From Bacteroidota bacterium (GTDB lineage Bacteria; Spirochaetota; Spirochaetia; JABMQR01), in the NCBI GenBank assembly GCA_013202335.1, contig JABMQR010000271.1, positions 1-8,200 of the forward strand: a stretch of 8,200 nucleotides of DNA, in the 5' to 3' direction. Under the pieces are notes generated by a model, which worked only from the letters and a program-made list of their open reading frames with translations, searched no databases and was not told where the DNA came from. The position numbers and the translations under genes were made by a program. Shown here piece by piece: positions 1-6,398 of this stretch (position 1 is its first letter; each line of letters opens with the position of its first letter).

Positions 1-113
1 CATGCAAAACCTCCCCAAACCAGAATTTTTATCATTTTCGATTTGCTTTTTACTTTTTCCGGTTGGATCTTTTTAGCAGCTTTTCTGAAAATATGGTGTT
101 TTCGGACGGGCAC
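1..113 (-). mobile_element. End of an insertion sequence, partial at window edge (inferred)
   Basis: Similarity to a response regulator stops abruptly near position 113, and the sequence beyond encodes nothing recognisable in any minus-strand frame. Read on the minus strand, it starts with GTGCCCGTCCGAAAACA, which looks like an IS terminus. It ends with a strong ribosome binding site (GGGGAGG, 10-16) and a six-base spacer before an ATG at 3-1. This is the usual layout of an IS end, a short leader and a transposase start, but the transposase lies outside the window. The family cannot be assigned. A small deletion or another kind of rearrangement would also explain the break. Confidence 0.55.
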
Positions 114-164
114 TAAATAGCTGCGCATCATCTCTTCATCCTCAACAATTAACAAATTATACAT
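113..164 (-). pseudogene. Response regulator (YesN/AraC type), first 17 codons only
   Basis: An ATG at 164-162 has a good ribosome binding site (AAGGTG, 172-177) seven bases upstream and lies 17 bases after the kinase stop. The product starts MYNLLIVEDEEMMRSYL, the classic first strand and acidic pocket (E-D-E-E) of a receiver domain. After residue 17 the reading frame continues as basic, low-complexity sequence (V-P-V-R-K-H-H...) with none of the expected receiver helix, phospho-acceptor Asp or AraC DNA-binding domain. YesM kinases are usually followed by a YesN-type regulator of about 250 or 500 residues, so this is very probably the severed start of the cognate regulator. The rest may lie beyond the IS outside the window. 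Confidence 0.75.
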
Positions 165-181
165 TTTAAAGCACCTTGTTC

Positions 182-2869
182 TCATTTAATTATGGGAAGC
201 AGCATTTTAACTTCCGTTCCTTTACCAATCTGACTCGTGATCTTCAAACTAAACTGCTCTCCATAATGAAGTTTAATTCTACTCTGCACATTCATTATTC
301 CTATGGACGCCTTGGAGAGCTCACCTGACAACTGCTTCTCTATTTTTTCTACATTTTCTTCTGAAATACCGTTCCCATCATCCTTCACGATAATCGCTAT
401 AAACTGAGACTCCCGCTGAACGGTAATTTTAATATGCCCATGTCCCTCTTTTGTTTCCAAACCATGATAAATAGAGTTTTCTACTACTGGTTGAATGGTA
501 AGTTTTAAGATTTTGCAGTCAAGCAGACTCTCATCAATATCAAAACTGACTGAAAATTTATTCGAAAATCTCAACTGCTGTATTTCCAGATAATATTGAA
601 CCCTTTTAATCTCATTCCGGAGAAAATCGTTACCATCATCCAATCCGGAAGAACTCGTTCTGAAAAGAAATATGAGTTTTTTTATAACATCAGCGGCCCG
701 GGTGTCACCTTTTGAAGCCATATATTGTACTGACCGAAGAGTATTATAGAGAAAATGCGGATTAATCTGTGATTGCAGCAGATTCAGTTCAAGCTCTTTT
801 GATTTTAACTGCAGTGCAACTTTCTCGTCCATAACCTCATGAAGATTTTCAAGCATTTCATTAAAACTATTCCCTAATTCATCAATTTCGTCGTGACCAA
901 TTATGGGATATCTCACATCTATATTTTTATTATGAATCTCTCTAACTACATTCCCCAGAATAAAAATTTTCCTGCACATCAATATATAGAAAAGAATGGC
1001 ACAAATCCCACCAATAATTATCAATAAAAAAATTACAAAAAAGGTATATGAAAAAACCTTATTCAAATCCTCTTTATATTTCTCAATCGGAAGATATACA
1101 TTAAGCGTCATATTTACATGGTCCAGCGGAATAGATTCAGACAAATAATTATCAAGTGTATTGTCTTCACTAATATTTTCCAAATCGAATCCTAAAGGAG
1201 CAGAAATTATCATAGCTTGATTATTTCTATCTTTTAGAACCATCGCTGCGCTATTGGCTGTCAGGCTGTAAAACATCTCGGTAATCAACTCTGTATTAAA
1301 ATCAAGCACCAGATATCCAAGGATTTTTCCATACTGTTCTGTTTGCGGCATAATATTTAATACAGGCATGCCGATTCTCATTTTTTGAGTGTTCAAGATA
1401 CTGTCTTCAGTCCATAGCCATAAATAATCACCAAAATTATTTGCAAGAAAATCTGCTGTCTCATGGAAATCAGAACTTGAATAGTACTCTCCTGATAATC
1501 CGCTTGAATAGAAAAATCTCTTCTCACGATCATAAAAGGCGACATCGGTAATATTGGAGTGAAATAGAAATTTCGAAAGGAGAACCCTATCAGACAGATT
1601 GATTATATTTTGGTCCCAATTTTCATCCTCGTTTGCCAATTGGAATACACTTTGTATCTCCTCATTTAACGCAATTTCAAACATCTTAATTTCATATCGA
1701 CTAAAAATAGCGGAAAACTCTGCTGCAACAATATCTATATTTTTCTGAAATACATTATCCATCTTATACATAAGTATATTGTTATTAGCTATGATAGACA
1801 TGCCTCCTATATAGATTGCAGGGGAAATTGCCATACTAATAAAAAAGAGCATCAAGGCAGCTTTAAATTTTATTTTTCTATCAGATAAAGTTATTTTTTC
1901 TGTAAGATGTTTTTTGTTTACCATCCCATCTATCTGATGTTTCATATCGGTTAATGAAAAAACCAGCTTTTTTGCAACGCGGGCCGATAATGGTAAAGTT
2001 AAAAGAAATACCAACAGGCTGACCACTATAATCCAGTAGTAGTTTTTCAGGTACTCAACTACGGTGATATAGGGAGACAATTGTATGAGAGACCAATTAT
2101 TAAAAAGCAGTGGTCTAATCAGATAGTCATCTTTAAGATTATTGTCCAGATTTACCTTTGATTTACTAAATAGGTCAATACTATTTCCCAGTTCGTCCCG
2201 AATGATATACCCTTCAATGGCATATCTAAATTGATCAACAAAATCATCACTCAACAACACAAAAATCGAGGATGATATCTCATTTGTATTCGAATCAATA
2301 ATGGGGTTACCTATGAGTATTTTATTTTCACCATCAGGATTTTTCCCAATATCCAGATAGTAGCTTCCGCTGAACCCCTCCTGAACCATCAACTCTACGG
2401 ATCTAAAATAGGCCTTTTCTCTATATGTCAGGAAATATTGAGATGCTTCCTCATTTGTCAAGGGAATATTAGTTTCAAAAAAACTATCTTCACCAGTATT
2501 TATAATAATAGCTTCGATTTCAGAATGCAAAACCAAAAAATCATTCATGAATTCCCGATACTCCCGTATCGCCCGGGTAGTCTCGTAAGCAGTAAAACTC
2601 TCCTTTCCAGACAATATCGCAAGGTTATCACTCCGCTGCAGCTGGAAAATAATATCGTTGATCCCAAGAAGAGTCATATTTACTTTTTCCTGAGAGGCGC
2701 TCAGCAGCATCTCATTTATTTCAATATCTTTTTTTACAATTATTGAATACCCTAAAGAAATATTGACTGCAAGTGAGATTATTGTTGAGATAAAAGAGAG
2801 AATTAATGCAAGTAGGAATATTTTTCTGCGAATAGATGATTTTCGACTCATGAAATTATAGATACTCAT
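182..2869 (-). CDS. YesM-type sensor histidine kinase with two tandem sensor modules
   Basis: Membrane sensor kinase of the LytS/YesM group (His_kinase domain followed by HATPase_c), which phosphorylates YesN-type regulators that usually control carbohydrate genes. The 895 residues hold membrane segments near 16-40, 278-296, 338-358 and 607-630. Extracytoplasmic sensor regions span about 41-276 and 360-606. A HAMP linker lies near 631-683 (HDEIDELGNSFNEML). The phospho-acceptor motif QINPHFLYNT has His705. The ATPase shows an N box (QPVVENSIYHGL, Asn797), a G1 box (DDGNGI, 830-835) and a G2-like GIMNVQSRI at 857. Typical family members have about 580-600 residues and one sensor, so this one carries an extra module. 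The chosen ATG overlaps the hydrolase gene end by 14 bases, suggesting translational coupling. No clear ribosome binding site is seen, and an internal ATG at 2851 is an alternative. The kinase core looks intact, but its partner regulator is broken downstream. The ligand is unknown and is probably a saccharide. Confidence 0.93.
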   Translation of the reverse strand: MSIYNFMSRKSSIRRKIFLLALILSFISTIISLAVNISLGYSIIVKKDIEINEMLLSASQEKVNMTLLGINDIIFQLQRSDNLAILSGKESFTAYETTRAIREYREFMNDFLVLHSEIEAIIINTGEDSFFETNIPLTNEEASQYFLTYREKAYFRSVELMVQEGFSGSYYLDIGKNPDGENKILIGNPIIDSNTNEISSSIFVLLSDDFVDQFRYAIEGYIIRDELGNSIDLFSKSKVNLDNNLKDDYLIRPLLFNNWSLIQLSPYITVVEYLKNYYWIIVVSLLVFLLTLPLSARVAKKLVFSLTDMKHQIDGMVNKKHLTEKITLSDRKIKFKAALMLFFISMAISPAIYIGGMSIIANNNILMYKMDNVFQKNIDIVAAEFSAIFSRYEIKMFEIALNEEIQSVFQLANEDENWDQNIINLSDRVLLSKFLFHSNITDVAFYDREKRFFYSSGLSGEYYSSSDFHETADFLANNFGDYLWLWTEDSILNTQKMRIGMPVLNIMPQTEQYGKILGYLVLDFNTELITEMFYSLTANSAAMVLKDRNNQAMIISAPLGFDLENISEDNTLDNYLSESIPLDHVNMTLNVYLPIEKYKEDLNKVFSYTFFVIFLLIIIGGICAILFYILMCRKIFILGNVVREIHNKNIDVRYPIIGHDEIDELGNSFNEMLENLHEVMDEKVALQLKSKELELNLLQSQINPHFLYNTLRSVQYMASKGDTRAADVIKKLIFLFRTSSSGLDDGNDFLRNEIKRVQYYLEIQQLRFSNKFSVSFDIDESLLDCKILKLTIQPVVENSIYHGLETKEGHGHIKITVQRESQFIAIIVKDDGNGISEENVEKIEKQLSGELSKASIGIMNVQSRIKLHYGEQFSLKITSQIGKGTEVKMLLPIIK

Positions 2870-4550
2870 GGGCTATGAGGAGAAATATACTTGAAGTCCA
2901 GGTATAAGCTTTATCTCTGAGGCTGTCACCTGTCAGAGCATCAAAATTTTCAGCGAATCCGCTTTTTTTACAAAGTTTGATAAATTTCTCCGCTAACTTT
3001 TTTGCCAACTCAATCTCTCCCGACACAGCCAGACCCTCCAGGATCAACATGGTCGAAGGGGCCCAAATTGGTCCTTTCCAATACCCATCTGAGGTATACT
3101 CCGGACTGTCAGGACTCTCAGTAGCCAAACCCCACGTTGTGATAAATGACTCTCTATACAGCCGCTCTATCATAGCATCTTTGATTTTTGAAGAAAGTCT
3201 ATCACCTAACAGTAATGGTGTAAACTCCAGTAAAGATTGGTTCTCTACGATGTTGTGTGTCCCAGACTGCAGCGATACAAATCTATTATCACGCAGAGAG
3301 TGTTTTTTAAATTGAGAAAAAAGAGCTTTTGCTTTCTCTTTCCACATTACAGAATCATCATGCTTACCTATACGGTCTGCAACTTCTGACAATACATCCA
3401 TCTGCAGTATAAGAAAAGTTACAAGATCAGGCGATTCGATAGGCGGTCTTGCCGAAAAAACAGTGCTGTTATCCCAGCCTGAATCATTGCCGTGATCATA
3501 TTGCGGGATGCCGTCTTTGTCATAATCCCGATAGGTCAACCACCAATTCGTCCACTTGCAGAGCGGCAGGTATGCCTCATGCAGTTTCTGATCATCAACA
3601 GTATGCATGTTCATCATCTTTTTTAATGCCCATCCATGTATTGGGGGCTTTAGAAAATTCCATTCTGATTTTAAATTATTGATATAATCAGGTAGTGCAC
3701 CGTGAGAATCCTGGTGATCAAACAGAGTCATAAATTGATCCCATGCCAAATCAATACTCTTTTTTGAGAGCGCAATCGCATTAAAACAGTGATCCCAGCT
3801 CCAAATATTTGTCATCCAGTTTTTGCTCATAAGCATTGATGGTCGTTTAATCTGATTTTCGGGATCAACCATACAGGACCAGTTTATATATGCAGCCAAC
3901 TCCCTTTCAGCATGTAGCGCTTCTGGAATATCCAACTGCAGATCCTGCCATGATGCAAAATTCTCATGCACCTGCTCAATACATGCTGAAAAAGATTTTC
4001 CATAATCACTCTCCGGCCATACATTCAGATATTCGTGAAGTCCCATCTCAAAACATCCCGAATCATCAGGAAGAAAATCAAGAGTGAAATTTGCATCATG
4101 ACTGGTATTCCAGACTGATTTATATGAAATTCGTCCGGCTAATGGAGTAAGTGCAATTCGTATTCCTGCACCAACTGCATTAATACTGTACTGAGTATCA
4201 TCGTACGGCACCAAATATTCATACCCTTTGTCTGAATTTGCTTTTAGTCTAAGGCCAAGACCCTCCCCTTTAAACCTGATAATTTTAGGATCAGGCATAC
4301 AGATTTCGATATATCCAGTTGCATTTGAGAGTCGAAGTTTCTCTGGTGATGCTTCAATGTCATAAGTAACTACTTCACCACCATCCAACAATTGTAAAAC
4401 GAACATTTCCGGATGAAAATTACAAGCCCTCACGGTACGCAGCACCAGCCCCCGAACCCCTTTCCTTTGTGCAAAGGCACCTTCAATCATCGAGATCGAA
4501 AGCCATGACCCGTATCTGCTGAATGGTATATCTTTAATGTCAAAATTCAT
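2856..4550 (-). CDS. Glycoside hydrolase, MGH1/GH63-like (alpha/alpha)6 barrel
   Basis: Predicted cytoplasmic glycosidase of the clan GH-G kind (GH37/GH63/mannosylglycerate hydrolase-like, often annotated as glycogen-debranching or trehalase-like protein), 564 residues. An N-terminal beta domain (about 1-200) precedes an (alpha/alpha)6 toroid. Family landmarks are NIWSWDHCF (248-256), YDHGNDSGWDNS (351-362), with Asp360 the likely general acid, and GYWKGPIWAPS (489-499). The segment GFAENFDALTG (531-541) follows, with Glu534 the likely general base by analogy with the ENYNPLTG motif of E. coli YgjK. There is no signal peptide. I chose the ATG at 4550, which has AGGATG eight bases upstream. 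The ATG at 4559 has poorer spacing, and a start at 4601 would put a terminator hairpin inside the coding region. The gene overlaps the kinase gene, so both are one operon. The substrate cannot be deduced; an alpha-linked disaccharide or glycoside is likely. Confidence 0.85.
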   Translation of the reverse strand: MNFDIKDIPFSRYGSWLSISMIEGAFAQRKGVRGLVLRTVRACNFHPEMFVLQLLDGGEVVTYDIEASPEKLRLSNATGYIEICMPDPKIIRFKGEGLGLRLKANSDKGYEYLVPYDDTQYSINAVGAGIRIALTPLAGRISYKSVWNTSHDANFTLDFLPDDSGCFEMGLHEYLNVWPESDYGKSFSACIEQVHENFASWQDLQLDIPEALHAERELAAYINWSCMVDPENQIKRPSMLMSKNWMTNIWSWDHCFNAIALSKKSIDLAWDQFMTLFDHQDSHGALPDYINNLKSEWNFLKPPIHGWALKKMMNMHTVDDQKLHEAYLPLCKWTNWWLTYRDYDKDGIPQYDHGNDSGWDNSTVFSARPPIESPDLVTFLILQMDVLSEVADRIGKHDDSVMWKEKAKALFSQFKKHSLRDNRFVSLQSGTHNIVENQSLLEFTPLLLGDRLSSKIKDAMIERLYRESFITTWGLATESPDSPEYTSDGYWKGPIWAPSTMLILEGLAVSGEIELAKKLAEKFIKLCKKSGFAENFDALTGDSLRDKAYTWTSSIFLLIAHEYL

Positions 4551-4568
4551 AAATTTCATCCTATATGT

Positions 4569-4600
4569 AAAAATAGAAATGACGGCTCCACCGGCCGTCA
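4569..4600 (-). terminator. Rho-independent terminator just upstream of the hydrolase gene
   Basis: On the minus strand, TGACGGC and GCCGTCA (4594-4600 and 4580-4586) form a perfect seven-pair GC-rich stem around a seven-base loop, followed directly by TTTCTATTTTT (4579-4569). It ends 18 bases before the hydrolase start codon. That leaves almost no room for a separate promoter between terminator and gene. It is either the terminator of a lost upstream operon gene, with partial read-through into hydrolase and kinase, or an attenuator. Confidence 0.75.
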
Positions 4601-4664
4601 CTTGTCACTGCAAAATTGAAAGAATACTGAAAGATAATAGGAATAAAATGAAATTTTATTCCTA
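4601..4664. other. Short non-coding remnant between terminator and IS
   Basis: This AT-rich stretch contains no supported gene. It holds a tandem GTCACT repeat (4597-4602 and 4604-4609) and the left arm of a long palindrome. It is probably what remains of the native upstream region of the hydrolase operon next to the IS end. No convincing minus-strand promoter is visible, so how the hydrolase gene is now transcribed is unclear. Confidence 0.4.
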
Positions 4665-4668
4665 TTAT
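4634..4668. repeat. Perfect 16-base palindrome with GAA loop at IS left boundary
   Basis: The arms 4634-4649 (ATAATAGGAATAAAAT) and 4653-4668 are exact reverse complements separated by GAA at 4650-4652, with a further G-T pair outside. The hairpin lies 20 bases beyond the transposase stop codon and reaches the inferred IS left end. It could act as an AT-rich bidirectional terminator or be a target feature of the insertion. It lacks the GC-rich stem and separate T tract of a standard terminator. Confidence 0.8.
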
Positions 4669-4699
4669 TACATAGAATCCGCAGAAATTACGTAATCGG
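4665..4699 (+). repeat. Left terminal inverted repeat of the IS
   Basis: Reading inward, it runs TTATTACATAGAA, a variable nine-base stretch, then ATTACGTAAT and CGG. It pairs with 6345-6379. The transposase stop codon (4688-4690) lies inside its ATTACGTAAT block, so the coding region runs into the repeat. Confidence 0.7.
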
Positions 4700-6136
4700 T
4701 AACTCCACATCCAGTTTTTGAAGCAGTTCCCGATCCTTCTTTGATATTTCAGAGATGATCTGCTGTCCATCATCAAGAATCACTTTGTAGATATTTCTGC
4801 TGATATCGATAACATCTTCGGCGCTGTATTTGACGGTTAAACCTGCTTTGGTAATCTTTCTGTTTAGTGTGTAGAACTGCAGCAGGCTGATATGATTGAG
4901 GAAAGCCCAGGCTTCCATATGCTCATTACTTCGCCGGTAACAAGCCCCGATCTTTACGGAGTTCTTCAAATAGTCAAAGCACTCTTCTATCTCCCATCTA
5001 GCCTTGTATTTGAGATAGATGTCCTGAGTATCTTCATCAAGATTACTCATGAATCCGATCAATCCCAGGCGATTCTTGGCAAAGAACTGCTCCTTGGTAT
5101 GTCCCTCATACTCCTCTTCTGCTTTTGCCAGATATACAGCCTCCTTCAGACCTTTTAGGTGATCATCCTGAAAGATGTATACGAAGTGGCCCTTATTACC
5201 TATCTGATTTTTTTTGTACCAGATCACCCTGTCATGATAGAAGAAATACCCGTCAAATTTCTTCCTATCGAGATTCTCTGCAAAGCTTGTATCGATATAG
5301 GTCGTGTTCCCCTGCAGCGGAAGGATATAGGAAAACCCGCCTTCATCTAAGAATGCGGTATTCTTCTTAGAATAAAATCCTTTATCTCCAATGATGATAC
5401 CGCCACGAGCCCCAGACTCGCGAATAGAGGCGGTAAGTGATGCCTTGTCGACAATATTTCCCGGTAGCATCCGATAGTATACCGGCATATGAGAAGCCCC
5501 ATCGAAGATATAGAGCAGATTGACTTGAGTCGTCTTTCGTTTTCCATGGTTATAGCCTTTCCTCGCATAACTGCTGGCATCCGATGACGTGAAGATATTC
5601 GTTCCATCAAATAAGAGGGTGGTCTCATCAGAGACATAGGATCGCATAAACTCTACCATCGCTCCCCGTTGTTCTCCTAAGTGAGACATGAATTTTGTTA
5701 CAGAGTTGGCGCTCAGTGCTAGCTCAGGATGTTCAGTACAGAGAATAGATGCATCATAGAACTTTTTTAGCGTGCTACCGCTGCAGCGATGCACGATTCG
5801 CAAAAGGGCAATGGTAAAGATCTCCCGGAAGATGTCAGGGAAGTATTCACGTAACCGCTCATAGAGGTCACGATTAAGCTGTTCAAGCATGGTGTATACC
5901 CCATATTCTCGAACCATCAGGGTCTTGGGAAGCGCTTTGTATTTCTTGCTTCTGATGAACCCCTCTTGTGCGATGATCTTTCCCATGCAAGGGCCGGTAA
6001 TCTTTTGCGATCTCTTTTTATTCGAATCCCATTTTGATGTGACCGAATAGACATAGTAGTGTCCTTTGATTTCTCTGACCTCGCAGGGACCGAGACCTGT
6101 TGGTTTTAATTTTCTGATAGCTTCAGGAACTGGCAT
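4688..6136 (-). CDS. DDE transposase, IS4/IS1634 family
   Basis: Transposase of the DDE_Tnp_1 (IS4-type, RNase H-like) fold that cuts and joins the IS ends, 482 residues and intact. The catalytic triad is visible: Asp177 in LLFDGTN, Asp251 in IIIGDKGFYS and Glu384. Glu384 sits in a perfect IS4-family signature Y-x2-R-x3-E-x6-K (Tyr377, Arg380, Glu384, Lys391; YKARWEIEECFDYLK). About 130 residues separate the second Asp from the Glu, as expected for the inserted beta-rich region of this group. The length fits IS1634-like enzymes. The ATG at 6136 is supported by GAGG six bases upstream (6143-6146) and by a promoter at 6173-6201. The reading frame ends inside the left terminal repeat. No frameshift or missing catalytic residue is seen, so the element may be active. 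Confidence 0.92.
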   Translation of the reverse strand: MPVPEAIRKLKPTGLGPCEVREIKGHYYVYSVTSKWDSNKKRSQKITGPCMGKIIAQEGFIRSKKYKALPKTLMVREYGVYTMLEQLNRDLYERLREYFPDIFREIFTIALLRIVHRCSGSTLKKFYDASILCTEHPELALSANSVTKFMSHLGEQRGAMVEFMRSYVSDETTLLFDGTNIFTSSDASSYARKGYNHGKRKTTQVNLLYIFDGASHMPVYYRMLPGNIVDKASLTASIRESGARGGIIIGDKGFYSKKNTAFLDEGGFSYILPLQGNTTYIDTSFAENLDRKKFDGYFFYHDRVIWYKKNQIGNKGHFVYIFQDDHLKGLKEAVYLAKAEEEYEGHTKEQFFAKNRLGLIGFMSNLDEDTQDIYLKYKARWEIEECFDYLKNSVKIGACYRRSNEHMEAWAFLNHISLLQFYTLNRKITKAGLTVKYSAEDVIDISRNIYKVILDDGQQIISEISKKDRELLQKLDVELPIT

Positions 6137-6161
6137 AATGCACCTCGCAACGTATTACCTA

Positions 6162-6171
6162 ATTACGTAAT
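6162..6171. promoter_or_regulatory. Internal ATTACGTAAT palindrome, candidate transposase operator
   Basis: This exact copy of the ten-base palindrome in both IS ends (4687-4696, 6348-6357) lies one base downstream of the transposase -10 box, where transcription should start. The bases after it on the minus strand (TAGGTAA) also resemble those in the left end (CGGTAA). A protein that binds the ends could therefore also cover the promoter and repress its own gene. The position is observed; the function is inferred. Confidence 0.5.
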
Positions 6172-6172
6172 C

Positions 6173-6201
6173 AGTATAGCAAGAAACTGCCCTCATAACA
6201 A
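6173..6201 (-). promoter_or_regulatory. Sigma70-type promoter of the transposase gene
   Basis: On the minus strand, TTGTTA (6196-6201) and TATACT (6173-6178) are separated by exactly 17 bases. They match the -35 consensus at 4 of 6 and the -10 consensus at 5 of 6 positions. The predicted start near 6166 gives a leader of about 30 bases before the ATG at 6136. Confidence 0.7.
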
Positions 6202-6344
6202 GGCTAAATACCCGTAAACTGAAGGAAAACAGTAAAGAGTTTACTAAAAAAATATGTCTTAGAAAATTTAGGATGGTTTGTATCTGGCTTTTAGAGAAGC
6301 AATCATGACCTAATGGTTTATACTGAGCAATTTTCGTTCAGATG
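6202..6344. other. Non-coding subterminal region of the IS
   Basis: No gene is supported between the transposase promoter and the right terminal repeat. The only structure noted is a weak inverted repeat, GTAAACT (6214-6220) with AGTTTAC (6238-6244), around a 17-base loop. A leader region this long upstream of the promoter is unusual for a small IS and may hold further transposase binding sites. Confidence 0.4.
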
Positions 6345-6379
6345 CCTATTACGTAATATTTGTGATTTCTATGTTATAA
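6345..6379 (-). repeat. Right terminal inverted repeat of the IS
   Basis: Read inward on the minus strand, it is TTATAACATAGAA, a variable nine-base stretch, ATTACGTAAT and AGG. It aligns without gaps to the left end, 28 of 35 positions identical by hand count. Sequence readable as RmuC begins directly outside it. Confidence 0.7.
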
Positions 6380-6398
6380 AGCAACAACAAACGCTCAA

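Larger units (their letters stand above)
4665..6379 (-). mobile_element. IS4/IS1634-like insertion sequence, apparently complete
   Basis: An element of about 1.7 kb is defined by imperfect terminal inverted repeats (4665-4699 and 6345-6379) around one intact transposase gene with its own promoter. The ends match without gaps at about 28 of 35 positions. The best blocks are ACATAGAA and ATTACGTAAT followed by NGG. The outermost base is uncertain by a few positions. No target-site duplication is visible in the flanks, and the two flanks do not belong to one interrupted gene, which suggests a rearrangement after insertion. By eye its GC content is higher than that of its neighbours, as expected of an acquired element. 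Family assignment rests on the transposase motifs. Confidence 0.8.

Noticed and set aside
4551..4601. Longer hydrolase start at 4601 adding 17 residues
   Set aside because: The extension would run through the terminator hairpin and T tract, has no ribosome binding site, and lacks hydrolase-like sequence. The ATG at 4550 has a well-spaced AGGATG.
4561..4776. 71-codon minus-strand frame across the IS end and terminator
   Set aside because: It overlaps the transposase end in another frame and crosses two hairpins. It has no ribosome binding site and no recognisable product.
5125..5370. Plus-strand frames inside the transposase, hydrolase and kinase genes
   Set aside because: They are reverse-strand shadows of well-supported genes, with no ribosome binding sites or recognisable domains.
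4687..6171. ATTACGTAAT copies as a ten-base target duplication bounding a shorter IS
   Set aside because: Inverted similarity continues outside the palindrome (ACATAGAA at 4670-4677 and 6367-6374), and the transposase promoter lies outside the 6162-6171 copy, so these are internal IS sequences.
6214..6244. GTAAACT/AGTTTAC inverted repeat as a terminator or operator
   Set aside because: The seven-pair, mostly AT stem has a 17-base loop and no gene ends nearby. It could occur by chance in such AT-rich sequence.
6300..6380. Outward promoter in the IS right end driving rmuC
   Set aside because: TATACT at 6319-6324 and TATAAA at 6375-6380 lack acceptable -35 boxes at 16-18 base spacing.
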